DNA from: Streptomyces roseus
GTDB taxonomy: Bacteria; Actinomycetota; Actinomycetes; Streptomycetales; Streptomycetaceae
Assembly: GCF_001044425.1 (NCBI RefSeq)
Contig: NZ_LFML01000061.1
Coordinates: 1-48,540, forward strand
Reading direction: 5' to 3'
Length of the DNA stretch: 48,540 nucleotides
The notes below the pieces were generated by a model. It was not told where the DNA came from, did no database searches, and worked only from the letters and a program-made list of their open reading frames with translations. The translations under genes and the position numbers were made by a program. Shown here piece by piece: positions 25,292 to 34,035 of the stretch; the first letter of the stretch is position 1; each line of letters opens with the position of its first letter.

Positions 25292-27685
25292 TCACCCCAG
25301 CCGGACCACCACCTGCTGACCGGCCCCCGCCGCCGTGGTGAGGTCGCCGAATCCGAGGCGCAACCGGGTGCCCGTGTCCTGGGAGACCAGGCTCTGCGGC
25401 CGGGACAGCACCGCGGCCACGGGCCGGTTCCACAGCAGCGTCAGCGAGGTCAGGGCCCGCGCCGGGTCCGCGACGCAGAGCGTGGCCGTGCCGTCCGGTC
25501 TCTCCCGGACGGTCACCGAGCAGGGCCCTCCCGCCTCCAGCGGACCGGCTGACCCGGCCTGCCAGAAGTTGACCCCGGTGAAGCCCAGTGAGGGTACGGA
25601 GACGCCCTGTGCCGTCTCCGAGTTGGCGAGTACGGAGAGCCAGCCCGTGGCGGCGGCTCTCGCGGCGGTCTGCGCCGCCGTCGCCCCCGGCATCATCTGG
25701 TGGACGTAGCCGGCGCCGGCCGGGTCCGTGCCGTGGTCGTACCAGAGGCTGAGGTAGCGCCGGGTCAAGGCCGTGGTGGAGCCGACCCGGTTGATCTCGC
25801 TCCATCGGCCGGTGCGCGCCTCCCGCAGGCCTCTGAACGAACCCGGACCCGACATCACGTAGCCGCCGAAGCCCGCCAGATGAGCCCAGCCGGGGGAGGG
25901 GAAGGCCGCCGACCAGCCGAGGGCGGCCGGCTGGACGACGCCGCCCACGGTCAGGGCATGGGTGCCGGCCGCGCCCAGATTGCGGTTGTCGACGACCGTC
26001 TCGACCACGGTCCCGTCCGAGCAGCGGATCCCGGCCCCCAGGCAGACGATCGTGTCGTCGAGGAAGAACCAGGACTTGCGGGCGGTGAGCGTGCTGCCCA
26101 GGCCCCGCAGGTGCTGACCCAGTGAGGCGAACTCCCCGTCGGTCGTCCCGCCCACCCAGGCCGCGTCGGGCCGGGACGCCCCCCAGTCGCCTCCCGCCCC
26201 GTCGGCCAGCACCTTCCGCGACACCGTGGTCCCCGGCAGCCGGTACGGGTCCACCGTGGGCCAGAAGGCGTCGGAGTACTGGCCGTTGCCGTACGTGGCC
26301 CCCCACCAGGAGAGCATGCCGCTGCCCGTGTGCCAGCCGCGCAGGTTCTCCCCGTTGCCCGTCTCGTAGTGGGCGATCCGTTTCGAGGCCATGGACAGCG
26401 AAGCCGCCCAGCCGGGCCGGCGGTGCGTGGCCCGGTCCATGGACGCGAACAGCCGGTGTCCGACCGGCTCGGGCAGTGCGGTCACCGAGGTGTCGGACTC
26501 GGCCTCCGCCAGCCGGGCGAGCGAGGACAGGGGGAGCGACGCGTCCGCGAGCGGGCGGCTGTAGTAGTCCCGGGCCATCCAGCCCTTGACCAACGCCCGC
26601 CAGCGCGCCCGCTCGGAGGGGCTCGCGCCCTGCGCGAGGAGCAGGATCGCGGCGAGGACCGCGTGTCCCCGCGCGTGGTCGTCCTGTTGGACCTGGCGCG
26701 GATCGGCGACCATCAGCCCCCGGCTCACCGCCCGCCCCGACACGCCGTCCATGACCAGCCCGTTGAACAGGAACGGCGCCCAGGCCCGCTCCACCGCGTC
26801 GAAGGCGATCTGCGCCCCGGGATCCGTGACCTGCCAGGCGGTGCCCTTCAGGAGCGCGAACAGCATTCCCAGCCCGCCGAGCAGCACCGCCCCGTACGTG
26901 CCCGTGTACGGCACCCAGGTGTGCTGGACGAACGACCCGTCCCGGTAGAGCCCGTCGCCCGCGGTGACGTACGGGAACACCGGCGTGAGCGCGTCCCGTG
27001 CCAGGGCGATCTTCGCCGAGTCCCCGCCGACCACCCCGCGCAGCGCCAGGACCCGGCACAGGTCCACCCGGTTCGCCCCCGTACTGGTCCCGCTGTACGA
27101 GCCGACGACCGAATCCGGTACGAAGTGGTCGACGGCCGCGCAGAAACCGGCGAGTTGGGAGGCCGACAGCTCCTCGTACAGCAGCACGCACAGGTCCAGC
27201 AGGGCCTGCGGGGCACCGATCTGCCAGCAGTACCAGTTGCCGTACCGCACCTGGCCGGCGTGGTAGACGTCCGCGTGCAGATGGTCCAGCCCGGTCAGGA
27301 GGTCCGAGCGCAGACCGGGGTCCCCGGCGAGCCCGGTCCCGGGCCGCAGGTACGCCTCGGCCATCGTCCGCAGCCGGTAGTAGCTCTGCATCATCATCTC
27401 GGGGTCGGCGCCGTACCCCAGGTCGGGCCAGAGCGAGCCCGGCGCCGGAGCCATGGCCGAACGCCACCCCGCGGACAGGGCGCCGAGATCGGCGAGTCTC
27501 GACCGGAACGGCTCGGCCCCGGCCGGGACGTCGCCGCCCAGGAAGAGGCCGAGCCACACCGCCCGCATGGCGTCGTGGGTCCCGTCCGCCGGCGCGGCCC
27601 CCGCCCGCGCGGCGGGCGCTCCCAGCAGGAGTGCACCCCCGCCCGCGGCGGAGAGGAAGGCGCGCCGGCTCCACACGTCTGTCAT
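25292..27685 (-). CDS. Secreted polysaccharide lyase family 8 (hyaluronate/chondroitin/xanthan lyase type)
   Basis: This 797-residue exported lyase breaks uronic-acid polysaccharides by beta-elimination, leaving unsaturated sugars. A Tat-like signal (MTDVWSRRAFLSAAGGGALLL, so RRAFL, cleaved near ARA-GA) comes first. The alpha-toroid domain follows, with GNWYCWQIGAPQAL and the active-site segment HTWVPYTGTYGAVLL (His and Tyr). The super-sandwich carries NGENLRGWHTGSGMLSWW and a beta domain to the end. All are PL8 hallmarks. ATG 27685 has AAGGAG six bases upstream; the frame stays open to 28864 only as a shadow of other genes. It lies 77 bases after the isomerase gene and may belong to the LacI-controlled operon. 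Confidence 0.9.
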   Translation of the reverse strand: MTDVWSRRAFLSAAGGGALLLGAPAARAGAAPADGTHDAMRAVWLGLFLGGDVPAGAEPFRSRLADLGALSAGWRSAMAPAPGSLWPDLGYGADPEMMMQSYYRLRTMAEAYLRPGTGLAGDPGLRSDLLTGLDHLHADVYHAGQVRYGNWYCWQIGAPQALLDLCVLLYEELSASQLAGFCAAVDHFVPDSVVGSYSGTSTGANRVDLCRVLALRGVVGGDSAKIALARDALTPVFPYVTAGDGLYRDGSFVQHTWVPYTGTYGAVLLGGLGMLFALLKGTAWQVTDPGAQIAFDAVERAWAPFLFNGLVMDGVSGRAVSRGLMVADPRQVQQDDHARGHAVLAAILLLAQGASPSERARWRALVKGWMARDYYSRPLADASLPLSSLARLAEAESDTSVTALPEPVGHRLFASMDRATHRRPGWAASLSMASKRIAHYETGNGENLRGWHTGSGMLSWWGATYGNGQYSDAFWPTVDPYRLPGTTVSRKVLADGAGGDWGASRPDAAWVGGTTDGEFASLGQHLRGLGSTLTARKSWFFLDDTIVCLGAGIRCSDGTVVETVVDNRNLGAAGTHALTVGGVVQPAALGWSAAFPSPGWAHLAGFGGYVMSGPGSFRGLREARTGRWSEINRVGSTTALTRRYLSLWYDHGTDPAGAGYVHQMMPGATAAQTAARAAATGWLSVLANSETAQGVSVPSLGFTGVNFWQAGSAGPLEAGGPCSVTVRERPDGTATLCVADPARALTSLTLLWNRPVAAVLSRPQSLVSQDTGTRLRLGFGDLTTAAGAGQQVVVRLG

Positions 27686-27762
27686 CGCATGCTCCTTGTC
27701 CCGTCCCCGTCCACGTCCCGTACCGGCGCCCGCCGGCCCGTCACTCGCGCACGCGCAACACC

Positions 27763-28602
27763 TCAGGCCACGTGCTCCCGGTAGCGGTCGATCACCTCCC
27801 GCAGCACCTCGGCACCGTCTCGCGCCCACAGCCCCGGATGGAAGATCTCCACCTCGACCGGGCCCCGATGGCCGGCCGAGTCGGCCAGCTCCCGGAACGC
27901 CCTCAGGTCGATGCAGCCGTCGCCCAGCTGCCCGCGCCCGAGCAACACCCCGGCCGGCAGTGGGGTCACCCAGTCGGCCACCTGGACCGACACGATCCGC
28001 CCGCCCGCACCCGCCCGGCGCAGGTCGGCCGGCAGCCTCTCGTCCCACCACACGTGGTAGGAGTCGGCGACCACCCCCACCTGCTGCGCCGGGAACTGCT
28101 CGGCGATGTCCAGGGCCTGACCGAGCGTGGAGACCACGCAGCGGTCCGAGGCGAACATCGGATGCAGGGGCTCGATCCCCAGCCGTACCCCGTGATCGGC
28201 CGCCCACGGGGCGAGCTCGCCCAGCACGTCGACGATCCGCCGCCGCGCCCCCACCAGGTCCCGGTCGCCTTCGGGCAGGCCCCCCGAGACCAGGACCAGG
28301 GCTTCGGCGCCCAGCTCGGCGGCCTCCGCGACGGCCCGCCGGTTGTCTTCGAGGGCCGTGGCCCGCCCGGCAGGATCGGCGGCGGTGAAGAACCCGCCGC
28401 GACACAGCGAGCTGACCCGCAGCCCCGCCCCGGCGACCAGCTTCGCCGTCTCGCGCAGCCCGAACTCCCGCACCGGATCCCGCCACAGCCCGACGGCACC
28501 CACCCCGGCCGCGACGCACCCGTCGACCAGTTCCGGCATCGACCACTGCCGGATGGTCTCCTGGTTGAGGCTGAACCGGGCCGGGGCCGCCCCGGCGCTC
28601 AC
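27763..28602 (-). CDS. TIM-barrel sugar isomerase/epimerase (Xylose isomerase-like, AP endonuclease 2 fold)
   Basis: The 279-residue cytoplasmic protein belongs to the IolE/IolI/XylA-like family. Metal-site pieces are seen at RLGIEPLHPMF (Glu), VVADSYHVWWDERL (Asp and His) and VEVEIFHPGLW (Glu). GTG 28602 overlaps the DUF993 stop (GTGA), so the two are coupled. Family members isomerise or epimerise sugars and some cleave 3-keto-glycosides. The real substrate is unknown, but the Gfo/Idh partner suggests an oxidised sugar. Confidence 0.85.
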   Translation of the reverse strand: MSAGAAPARFSLNQETIRQWSMPELVDGCVAAGVGAVGLWRDPVREFGLRETAKLVAGAGLRVSSLCRGGFFTAADPAGRATALEDNRRAVAEAAELGAEALVLVSGGLPEGDRDLVGARRRIVDVLGELAPWAADHGVRLGIEPLHPMFASDRCVVSTLGQALDIAEQFPAQQVGVVADSYHVWWDERLPADLRRAGAGGRIVSVQVADWVTPLPAGVLLGRGQLGDGCIDLRAFRELADSAGHRGPVEVEIFHPGLWARDGAEVLREVIDRYREHVA

Positions 28603-29777
28603 GAGGCCACCCCATACACCGCGAGGAGCCGGCGCATCCGTGCCTCGGCGAGCTCGGGGTCGGGGAACAGACCCAGCATGTCGGCCTGTTCGTACGCCGT
28701 GGCCAGGTGGGGGAGCGTCCTGGCCGACTGGAACCCGCCCAGCATCGTGAAGTGCTCCTGGTACCCCGCCAGCCAGGCCAGCAGCACCACCCCCGTCTTG
28801 TAGTGACGGGTCGGCGGCGCGAACAGGTGCCGCGACAACGCCACCGTCGGATCCAGCACCTCACGGAAACCGGCCCGGTCGTCCCGGTCCAGGGCGAGTC
28901 CAGCCCGGGCGGCCAGCGGGGCGATCGGGTCGAAGACGCCCAGCAGCGCGTCGCTTCCCGGTTCCCCCGCCCCCTGTCCGGCGATCAGTTCGGGATAGTG
29001 GTAGTCGTCGCCGGTGTAGCAGCGCACGCCCGGCGGGAGCCTGCGCCGGATGTCCTTCTCCCGCTCCGCGTCCAGCAGTGAGACCTTGACCCCGTCCACC
29101 TTCTCCGGGCAGTCGGCGATCACCTTCAAGAACACCTCGGTCGCCTCGTCGAGGTCGGTGTGGCCCCAGTAGCCGGCCAGCTCCGGGTCGAACATCGGCC
29201 CCAGCCAGTGCAGTACGACCGGTCGGGCGCTCTGCCGCAGCAGCCTCCCGTACACCTGCGGATAGTCCTCCGGGCCGCGCGCCGCGGCCGCCAGGGCGCG
29301 GGAGGCCATCAGCACGGCCCCCGACCCGCAGTCCTCGACGTGCGCGAGCTGTTCCTCGTAGGCGGCGGTGATCGCGGACAGCGTGTGCCCGCCGCCCGGG
29401 GCGAGCTGATCGGTGCCCGCGCCGCAGACGATCCGGCCGCCCACCGCCCGGGCCTCGGCGGCCGACCTGCGGATCAGCTCCGCCGCGGCCGGCCAGTCCA
29501 GCCCCATCCCGCGCTGCGCCGTGTCCATCGCTTCCGCCACGCCGAGGCCCTGGGCCCACAACCGGTGCCGGAAGGCCAGGGTCGCCTCCCAGTCCACCGC
29601 CGGACCCGCCTGAGCAGCGGGACCGCCGGCGCAGGCGGCGAGCGGATCGGCGACCACGTGCGCCGCCGCGTAGAACCGGCGGCTGCGCGCCGGCCGGCAG
29701 ACCAGCGGCGCGAGGGGGGCGGTACAGGGCCGGTGCAGCCGGTATCCGCCGTCTGCGGCCGGAAGCCGGATGCTCAC
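28599..29777 (-). CDS. DUF993 protein, dihydrodipicolinate-synthase-like aldolase
   Basis: The 392-residue protein fits DUF993, a class I aldolase-like relative of dihydrodipicolinate synthase with no established reaction. Lys231 in VDGVKVSLLDAE takes the place of the Schiff-base lysine of that superfamily. YTGDDYHYPELI and HYKTGVVLLAWLAG are other conserved-looking parts. GTG 29777 overlaps the oxidoreductase stop (GTGA); upstream codons are a shadow. A retro-aldol step on a keto-sugar made by its two neighbours would make sense, but that is inference. Confidence 0.82.
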   Translation of the reverse strand: MSIRLPAADGGYRLHRPCTAPLAPLVCRPARSRRFYAAAHVVADPLAACAGGPAAQAGPAVDWEATLAFRHRLWAQGLGVAEAMDTAQRGMGLDWPAAAELIRRSAAEARAVGGRIVCGAGTDQLAPGGGHTLSAITAAYEEQLAHVEDCGSGAVLMASRALAAAARGPEDYPQVYGRLLRQSARPVVLHWLGPMFDPELAGYWGHTDLDEATEVFLKVIADCPEKVDGVKVSLLDAEREKDIRRRLPPGVRCYTGDDYHYPELIAGQGAGEPGSDALLGVFDPIAPLAARAGLALDRDDRAGFREVLDPTVALSRHLFAPPTRHYKTGVVLLAWLAGYQEHFTMLGGFQSARTLPHLATAYEQADMLGLFPDPELAEARMRRLLAVYGVAS

Positions 29778-30925
29778 AGGACCACCTCCGGCACCGGCAG
29801 CCGCCGGCCCTCCGCGGAGGACCGCAGCCCCAGCTCGGCGAGCTGTACCCCGCGCGCGCCGGCCAAGAGGTCCCACTGCCAAGGCTCGTCGAGCACGACA
29901 TGGCGCAGGAACAGCTCCCACTGGGCCTTGAAACCGTTGTCGAACGGGCCGTTGTCCGGGACCTCCTGCCATTGCGCGCGGAACGGCTCCGGCTGCGGCA
30001 GATCCGGATTCCACACCGGCTTCGGCGTCGCCCCCCGGTGCTGGATGCGGCAGCCGCGCAGCCCGGCGACCGCCGACCCCTGTGTCCCGTCCACCTGGAA
30101 CTCCACCAGTTCGTCACGGTGGACCCGCACCGTCCAGGAGGAGTTGATCTGTGCGACGGCGCCGCCCTCCAGCTCGAAGACGCCGTACGCGGCGTCGTCC
30201 GCCGTCGCCTCGTACGGCTTGCCTTCCTCGTCCCAGCGGCGCCCGATGTGCGTACGGGCCAGTGCCTGCACCGTGCGGATCCGGCCGAAGAGCTCGTGGA
30301 GCAGGTAGTCCCAGTGCGGGAACATGTCGGCGACGATGCCCCCGCCGTCCTGGGCCCGGTAGTTCCAGGACGGCCGCTGGGCCGGCTGCCAGTCCCCTTC
30401 GAACACCCAGTACCCGAACTCACCGCGCACGGAGAGGATCTCGCCGAAGAAGCCGCCTTCGACCAGTCGCCTCAGTTTCAGCAGCCCCGGCAGGAACAGC
30501 TTGTCCTGGACCACCCCGTGCTTGACCCCGGCCTCCGCCGCCAGGCGGGCCAGCTCCAGTGAGGAGGCGAAGCTCAGAGCCGTCGGTTTCTCGCAGTAGA
30601 CGTGTTTGCCCGCTGCCACGGCCCGCCGCACCGCGGCCTCGCGGGCTCCGGTGACCTGCGCGTCGAAGTAGATCTCGACCTCGGGATCGGCCAGCACGGC
30701 CGACAGGTCCGTGCTGAGGTGCTCCAGTCCGTGCTTTTCGGCGATGGCGCGCAGCGCCGGCTCGCGGCGCCCGACCAGCACCGGCTCGGGCCACAGCACC
30801 CGGCCGTCGCCCAGGTCCAGCCCACCCTGCTCGCGCAGGGCGAGCAGCGAGCGGACCAGGTGCTGGCGGTATCCCATCCGCCCGGTCACGCCGTTCATCG
30901 CGATCTTGATCGTCCTGCGCTCCAT
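29774..30925 (-). CDS. Gfo/Idh/MocA-family oxidoreductase
   Basis: The 383-residue NAD(P)-dependent dehydrogenase has an N-terminal Rossmann fold (KIAMNGVTGRMG, an unusual GxxGxxG-like loop) and the EKP motif CEKPTALS with Lys113. The C-terminal beta-sheet domain carries GGGIVADMFPHWDYLLHELFG, where the paired Asp/His serves catalysis. Such enzymes oxidise a ring or chain hydroxyl of a sugar or cyclitol. ATG 30925 has GGAGGGG six bases upstream. It is the first gene of an operon with DUF993 and an isomerase, controlled by the divergent LacI protein. Confidence 0.88.
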   Translation of the reverse strand: MERRTIKIAMNGVTGRMGYRQHLVRSLLALREQGGLDLGDGRVLWPEPVLVGRREPALRAIAEKHGLEHLSTDLSAVLADPEVEIYFDAQVTGAREAAVRRAVAAGKHVYCEKPTALSFASSLELARLAAEAGVKHGVVQDKLFLPGLLKLRRLVEGGFFGEILSVRGEFGYWVFEGDWQPAQRPSWNYRAQDGGGIVADMFPHWDYLLHELFGRIRTVQALARTHIGRRWDEEGKPYEATADDAAYGVFELEGGAVAQINSSWTVRVHRDELVEFQVDGTQGSAVAGLRGCRIQHRGATPKPVWNPDLPQPEPFRAQWQEVPDNGPFDNGFKAQWELFLRHVVLDEPWQWDLLAGARGVQLAELGLRSSAEGRRLPVPEVVL

Positions 30926-30964
30926 GATGGCCCCTCCTTGATGCTCGCCGTCCGGCAACGCGAT

Positions 30965-30978
30965 AGAAAGCGCTTTCT
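30965..30978. promoter_or_regulatory. LacI-family operator, copy 1
   Basis: Perfect palindrome AGAAAGCGCTTTCT. It lies just downstream of the -10 box of the leftward promoter, close to the expected transcript start, where a bound repressor would block initiation. The identity with copy 2 extends to 19 bases. Confidence 0.88.
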
Positions 30979-30986
30979 CCTCCATC

Positions 30987-31016
30987 ACGCTAAGGCCGGG
31001 ATCGATTCCTGCGCAA
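30987..31016 (-). promoter_or_regulatory. Promoter of the Gfo/Idh operon
   Basis: Read leftward, TTGCGC (31016-31011) is followed after 18 bases by TAGCGT (30992-30987), a fair match to the main sigma factor consensus in Streptomyces. Operator copies 1 and 2 sit on either side. Confidence 0.6.
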
Positions 31017-31032
31017 CACACGTTCGGGTGAT

Positions 31033-31046
31033 AGAAAGCGCTTTCT
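31033..31046. promoter_or_regulatory. LacI-family operator, copy 2
   Basis: A second AGAAAGCGCTTTCT, 68 bases from copy 1 centre to centre and 70 bases before the lacI-like ATG. Two identical sites with a promoter between them would allow looping and autoregulation. Confidence 0.88.
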
Positions 31047-31115
31047 CCACCGGGGAGCATGGGGGTGCACACCCGGATGAGACGATGACCGGGGACGAGC
31101 AGGAGGGGCGGAAAG

Positions 31116-32192
31116 ATGGCGGTGACTCTCGCCGAGGTCGCGGCGCACGCGGGCGTGTCGCCCGCGACGGTCTCGCGCGTGCTCAACGGCGGATACCCGG
31201 TGGCCGGCGGCACCCGGACCCGGGTGGAACAGGCCGTCGAAGAGCTCGGCTACGTGGCCAACGGCCCCGCCCGCGCCCTCGCGGCCGCCACCTCCGACCT
31301 GGTCGGCGTCCTCGTCCACGACGTGGCGGACAGCTTCTTCGGCATCCTCGCCGGATCCCTGCAGGGCGCCCTCGCCCCGACCGGTCACGGCGACCCCCGC
31401 CGGCTCGCCGTGGTCTGCAACACCGAGGGCGCCCCCGCGGCCGAACTCGCCTACCTCACCCTGCTGGAGGGCCAGCGCGCGGGCGGGGTGGTCCTGACCG
31501 GCGGCGCGGTGGAGGAACCCGGGCACACCGGCGCCCTCACCGCCCGCGTCACCCGAATGGCGGCTTCCGGCGCCCCCGTCGTCCTGTGCGGGCGGCCCCC
31601 GCTCCCCGTTCCCGCCGCACTGCCCGTGGCCACCGTCATGTTCGACGACCGCGGCGGCGCCTTCCGCCTCGCCGAACACCTGCTGGCGCTGGGCCACCGG
31701 CGCATCGCGTACGTCGCCGGCCCGCCCGGGCTGAGCACCACCCGAGAGCGGCTCGCCGGCCACCGCGAGGCGCTGGGGCTGCACGATCCCGCCCTGCCCG
31801 AAGCCTGCGAGCCGCTCACCGTGCACGCCGGATTCGAGCGCTCCGCCGGCTACGACGCCACCCGCGAGCTGTTGCGCCGAGGGGCCCCCTTCACCGCCGT
31901 CGCCGCGGCCAACGACACCGTCGCCACCGGAGTGGCGGCGGCCCTGCGCGAGGCCGGACTGCGCATCCCCGGGGACGTCTCCGTCGCCGGCTTCGACGAC
32001 CTCCCCGTCTGCGTGGACACCGCCCCCGCGCTCACCACCGTCCGCGTGCCGCTGCGGGAAGCCGGCGTACTCGCCGCGCAACTGGTCACCGGCCGCAAGC
32101 CGCTGCCCCCGGGCGGCATCACCACCCTGCCCACCGAACTCATGGTGCGCGGCTCCACCGCGCCGCCCCCCGCCGGAGGGAGCCGCCCGTGA
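31116..32192 (+). CDS. LacI-family transcriptional repressor
   Basis: The 358-residue regulator has the LacI N-terminal DNA-binding domain VTLAEVAAHAGVSPATVSRVLNG (residues 3-25) with a hinge helix. A periplasmic-binding-protein-like effector domain follows (DLVGVLVHDVADSFFGILAGSL, HRRIAYVAGP, VAGFDDLPVCV). AGGAGGGG precedes the ATG. It divides the region into a leftward operon (oxidoreductase, aldolase-like, isomerase, perhaps lyase) and its own rightward unit with a second isomerase. The AGAAAGCGCTTTCT pair upstream is the likely target. The inducer is unknown. Confidence 0.92.
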   Translation: MAVTLAEVAAHAGVSPATVSRVLNGGYPVAGGTRTRVEQAVEELGYVANGPARALAAATSDLVGVLVHDVADSFFGILAGSLQGALAPTGHGDPRRLAVVCNTEGAPAAELAYLTLLEGQRAGGVVLTGGAVEEPGHTGALTARVTRMAASGAPVVLCGRPPLPVPAALPVATVMFDDRGGAFRLAEHLLALGHRRIAYVAGPPGLSTTRERLAGHREALGLHDPALPEACEPLTVHAGFERSAGYDATRELLRRGAPFTAVAAANDTVATGVAAALREAGLRIPGDVSVAGFDDLPVCVDTAPALTTVRVPLREAGVLAAQLVTGRKPLPPGGITTLPTELMVRGSTAPPPAGGSRP

Positions 32193-32998
32193 GGTACGCC
32201 TTCTCGACGCTCGGCCTGCCCGGCGCGCCGCTCGACCGCAGCGCCGCCCTCGCCGCCGCCCACGGCTACGAGGGCCTCGAACTGCGCGCCCACCCCGAGG
32301 AGCCCCTGCACCCCGACAGCCCGAGGACGGACCGGGCGGCAGCTCTGCGCACCCTCACCGCCGCCGGAGTGGCGGTCCTCGGGATCGCGGGATACGCCCG
32401 GGTGGCCGCCCCCGGCGCGGACGGGCCGGCCCTCGCCGAACTGCACGCCCTGGTCCGGCTCGCCGCCGACCTCGAAGCCCCGTACGTCCGGGTGTTCCCC
32501 GGCGGCACGGGGCTGCCCGAGCCCGCCGCCGACGCCCATGCCGTCCGCCGGCTGGCCGCCGCCGCCCCCTTCGCCGAGCGGCACGGGGTGCGGATCCTGC
32601 TGGAGACGCACGATTCGCACCGGACCGGAGCCGCCGCCGCGCGCGTGCTGGACCGGGTCGGGCAGGGGGGCGCGGGCGCGCTGTGGGACGTACTGCACAC
32701 CTGGCTCGCAGGCGAGTCCCCGGCCGAGTCCCGCCGGGCGCTGGAGCGGCACCTGGGCTACGTACAGGTGAAGGACGTGGCGTCGGCGCACCGGCTCACC
32801 CCTCTCGGGCTCGGCGCCGGAGCGCTGCCGCTCGCCGAGGCGGTGGCCGCCGCGCCGCGGGACGGCTGGCTCTGCTGGGAGTACGAGAAACGCTGGTATC
32901 CCGGCGCCGCCGAACTGCCGGGGCAGCTCGCGGCCGGCCGGGAGTACCTGGAGCGGCTCGTGGCGAGGGGAGGGGCGGCGGGGGCTCAGGCCGAGTAG
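32189..32998 (+). CDS. Second TIM-barrel sugar isomerase/epimerase
   Basis: This 269-residue protein has the same fold class as the isomerase at 27763 but clearly differs in sequence. Metal-site pieces are ILLETHDSH (Glu), WDVLHTW (Asp, His) and VQVKDV, with LCWEYEKRW at the end (Glu). GTG 32189 overlaps the lacI stop (GTGA) and has GGAGGGAG upstream, so regulator and enzyme are made together. The 3' end overlaps the opposing dehydrogenase gene by 13 bases. Confidence 0.85.
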   Translation: MRYAFSTLGLPGAPLDRSAALAAAHGYEGLELRAHPEEPLHPDSPRTDRAAALRTLTAAGVAVLGIAGYARVAAPGADGPALAELHALVRLAADLEAPYVRVFPGGTGLPEPAADAHAVRRLAAAAPFAERHGVRILLETHDSHRTGAAAARVLDRVGQGGAGALWDVLHTWLAGESPAESRRALERHLGYVQVKDVASAHRLTPLGLGAGALPLAEAVAAAPRDGWLCWEYEKRWYPGAAELPGQLAAGREYLERLVARGGAAGAQAE

Positions 32999-34035
32999 GC
33001 GAGCCGGCCCCGGTCCACGGCGTAGCGGAAGTCCAGCCCCAGCGCGTACCGCTCCAGCTCCTCGACCGCCGTCGCCGCGAGCCGGTCCAGCTCGCCGCCC
33101 AGGGAACCGGCCACATGCGGGGTGAGCAGCACGTTCGGCAGGTTGTACAGCGGGGACCCGGCGGGCAGCACCTCGGGCTCGGTGTGGTCGAGCACGGCGT
33201 GCAGCCGGCCCGCGACCAGTTCCTCGGTCAGCGCCACGGTGTCGACGAGCGAACCCCGCGCGGTGTTGACGAGCGTGGCACCGTCCGGCATCAACGCCAG
33301 CCCGGCCGCGTCCAGCAGGTGGTGGGTCTGCGGCAGGGCGGGGGCGTGCAGGCTCACCACGTCGCTGCGGCGCAGCAGTTCGTCGAGCGCGCAGGACTCG
33401 CCGCCCAGGGCGGCGAGCTCGCCGGGGTCGGCGTACGGATCGTGCACGAGCACCCGCAGGTCGAAGGGGCGCAGCAGTTCCATCACCCGTCGGCCGATGA
33501 GCGAGGCACCGACGATGCCGACCGTGCGGTGGTAGTTGCCGACGGCCGGGTAGCGGCGCAGCAGGTCGATGGGGCCGCGCGCCGCCCGGTAGGCGTGGGC
33601 GGACTCCAGGACCCGCTTGTTGGCGAACAGGATCGCGGCGAGCGTGTACTCGGCGACCGGCACGGCATTGGCGGCGGCCGCGCTGGAGACCAGCAGCCCG
33701 CGCTCCCAGCAGGCCTCCGTCACATGGTGTTTGACGCTGCCGGCGGCGTGCACCACGGCCCGCAGCCGCGGCATCCGCTCCAGCGCCCCGGCGTCGAGGG
33801 GCGGGCAGCCCCAGCCGGTCAGCAGCACCTCGGCGTCCGCGAGGCGGCGGCCGAGCTCGGGCTCCTCGTGGTCGAACCCGGTCAGCAGCAGATCGGTGTC
33901 CACGTCGGCGACCCGGACCAGCTCGGGCAGCATGCGGCCGCTGAGGACGGCGGCCCGGGTGCCGGGGCTCATGGCCAGGACGGTGGCGGGGCGGCGCCGG
34001 GGACCGCTCTCGGCGGAGTGGAGGCGGTGGGTCAC
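32986..34035 (-). CDS. D-isomer-specific 2-hydroxyacid dehydrogenase family protein
   Basis: The 349-residue cytoplasmic NAD(P) enzyme has the cofactor loop VGIVGASLIGRRVMELL (the second Gly of GxGxxG is Ser here). The catalytic Arg (VNTARGSLVD), Glu (HTEPEVLP region) and His (LTPHVAGSLGGE) follow. It would interconvert a 2-hydroxy acid and a 2-keto acid. GTG 34035 overlaps the permease stop (GTGA), making it the last gene of the sugar ABC operon. A sugar-acid substrate is plausible from that position, not shown. Confidence 0.85.
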   Translation of the reverse strand: MTHRLHSAESGPRRRPATVLAMSPGTRAAVLSGRMLPELVRVADVDTDLLLTGFDHEEPELGRRLADAEVLLTGWGCPPLDAGALERMPRLRAVVHAAGSVKHHVTEACWERGLLVSSAAAANAVPVAEYTLAAILFANKRVLESAHAYRAARGPIDLLRRYPAVGNYHRTVGIVGASLIGRRVMELLRPFDLRVLVHDPYADPGELAALGGESCALDELLRRSDVVSLHAPALPQTHHLLDAAGLALMPDGATLVNTARGSLVDTVALTEELVAGRLHAVLDHTEPEVLPAGSPLYNLPNVLLTPHVAGSLGGELDRLAATAVEELERYALGLDFRYAVDRGRLAYSA

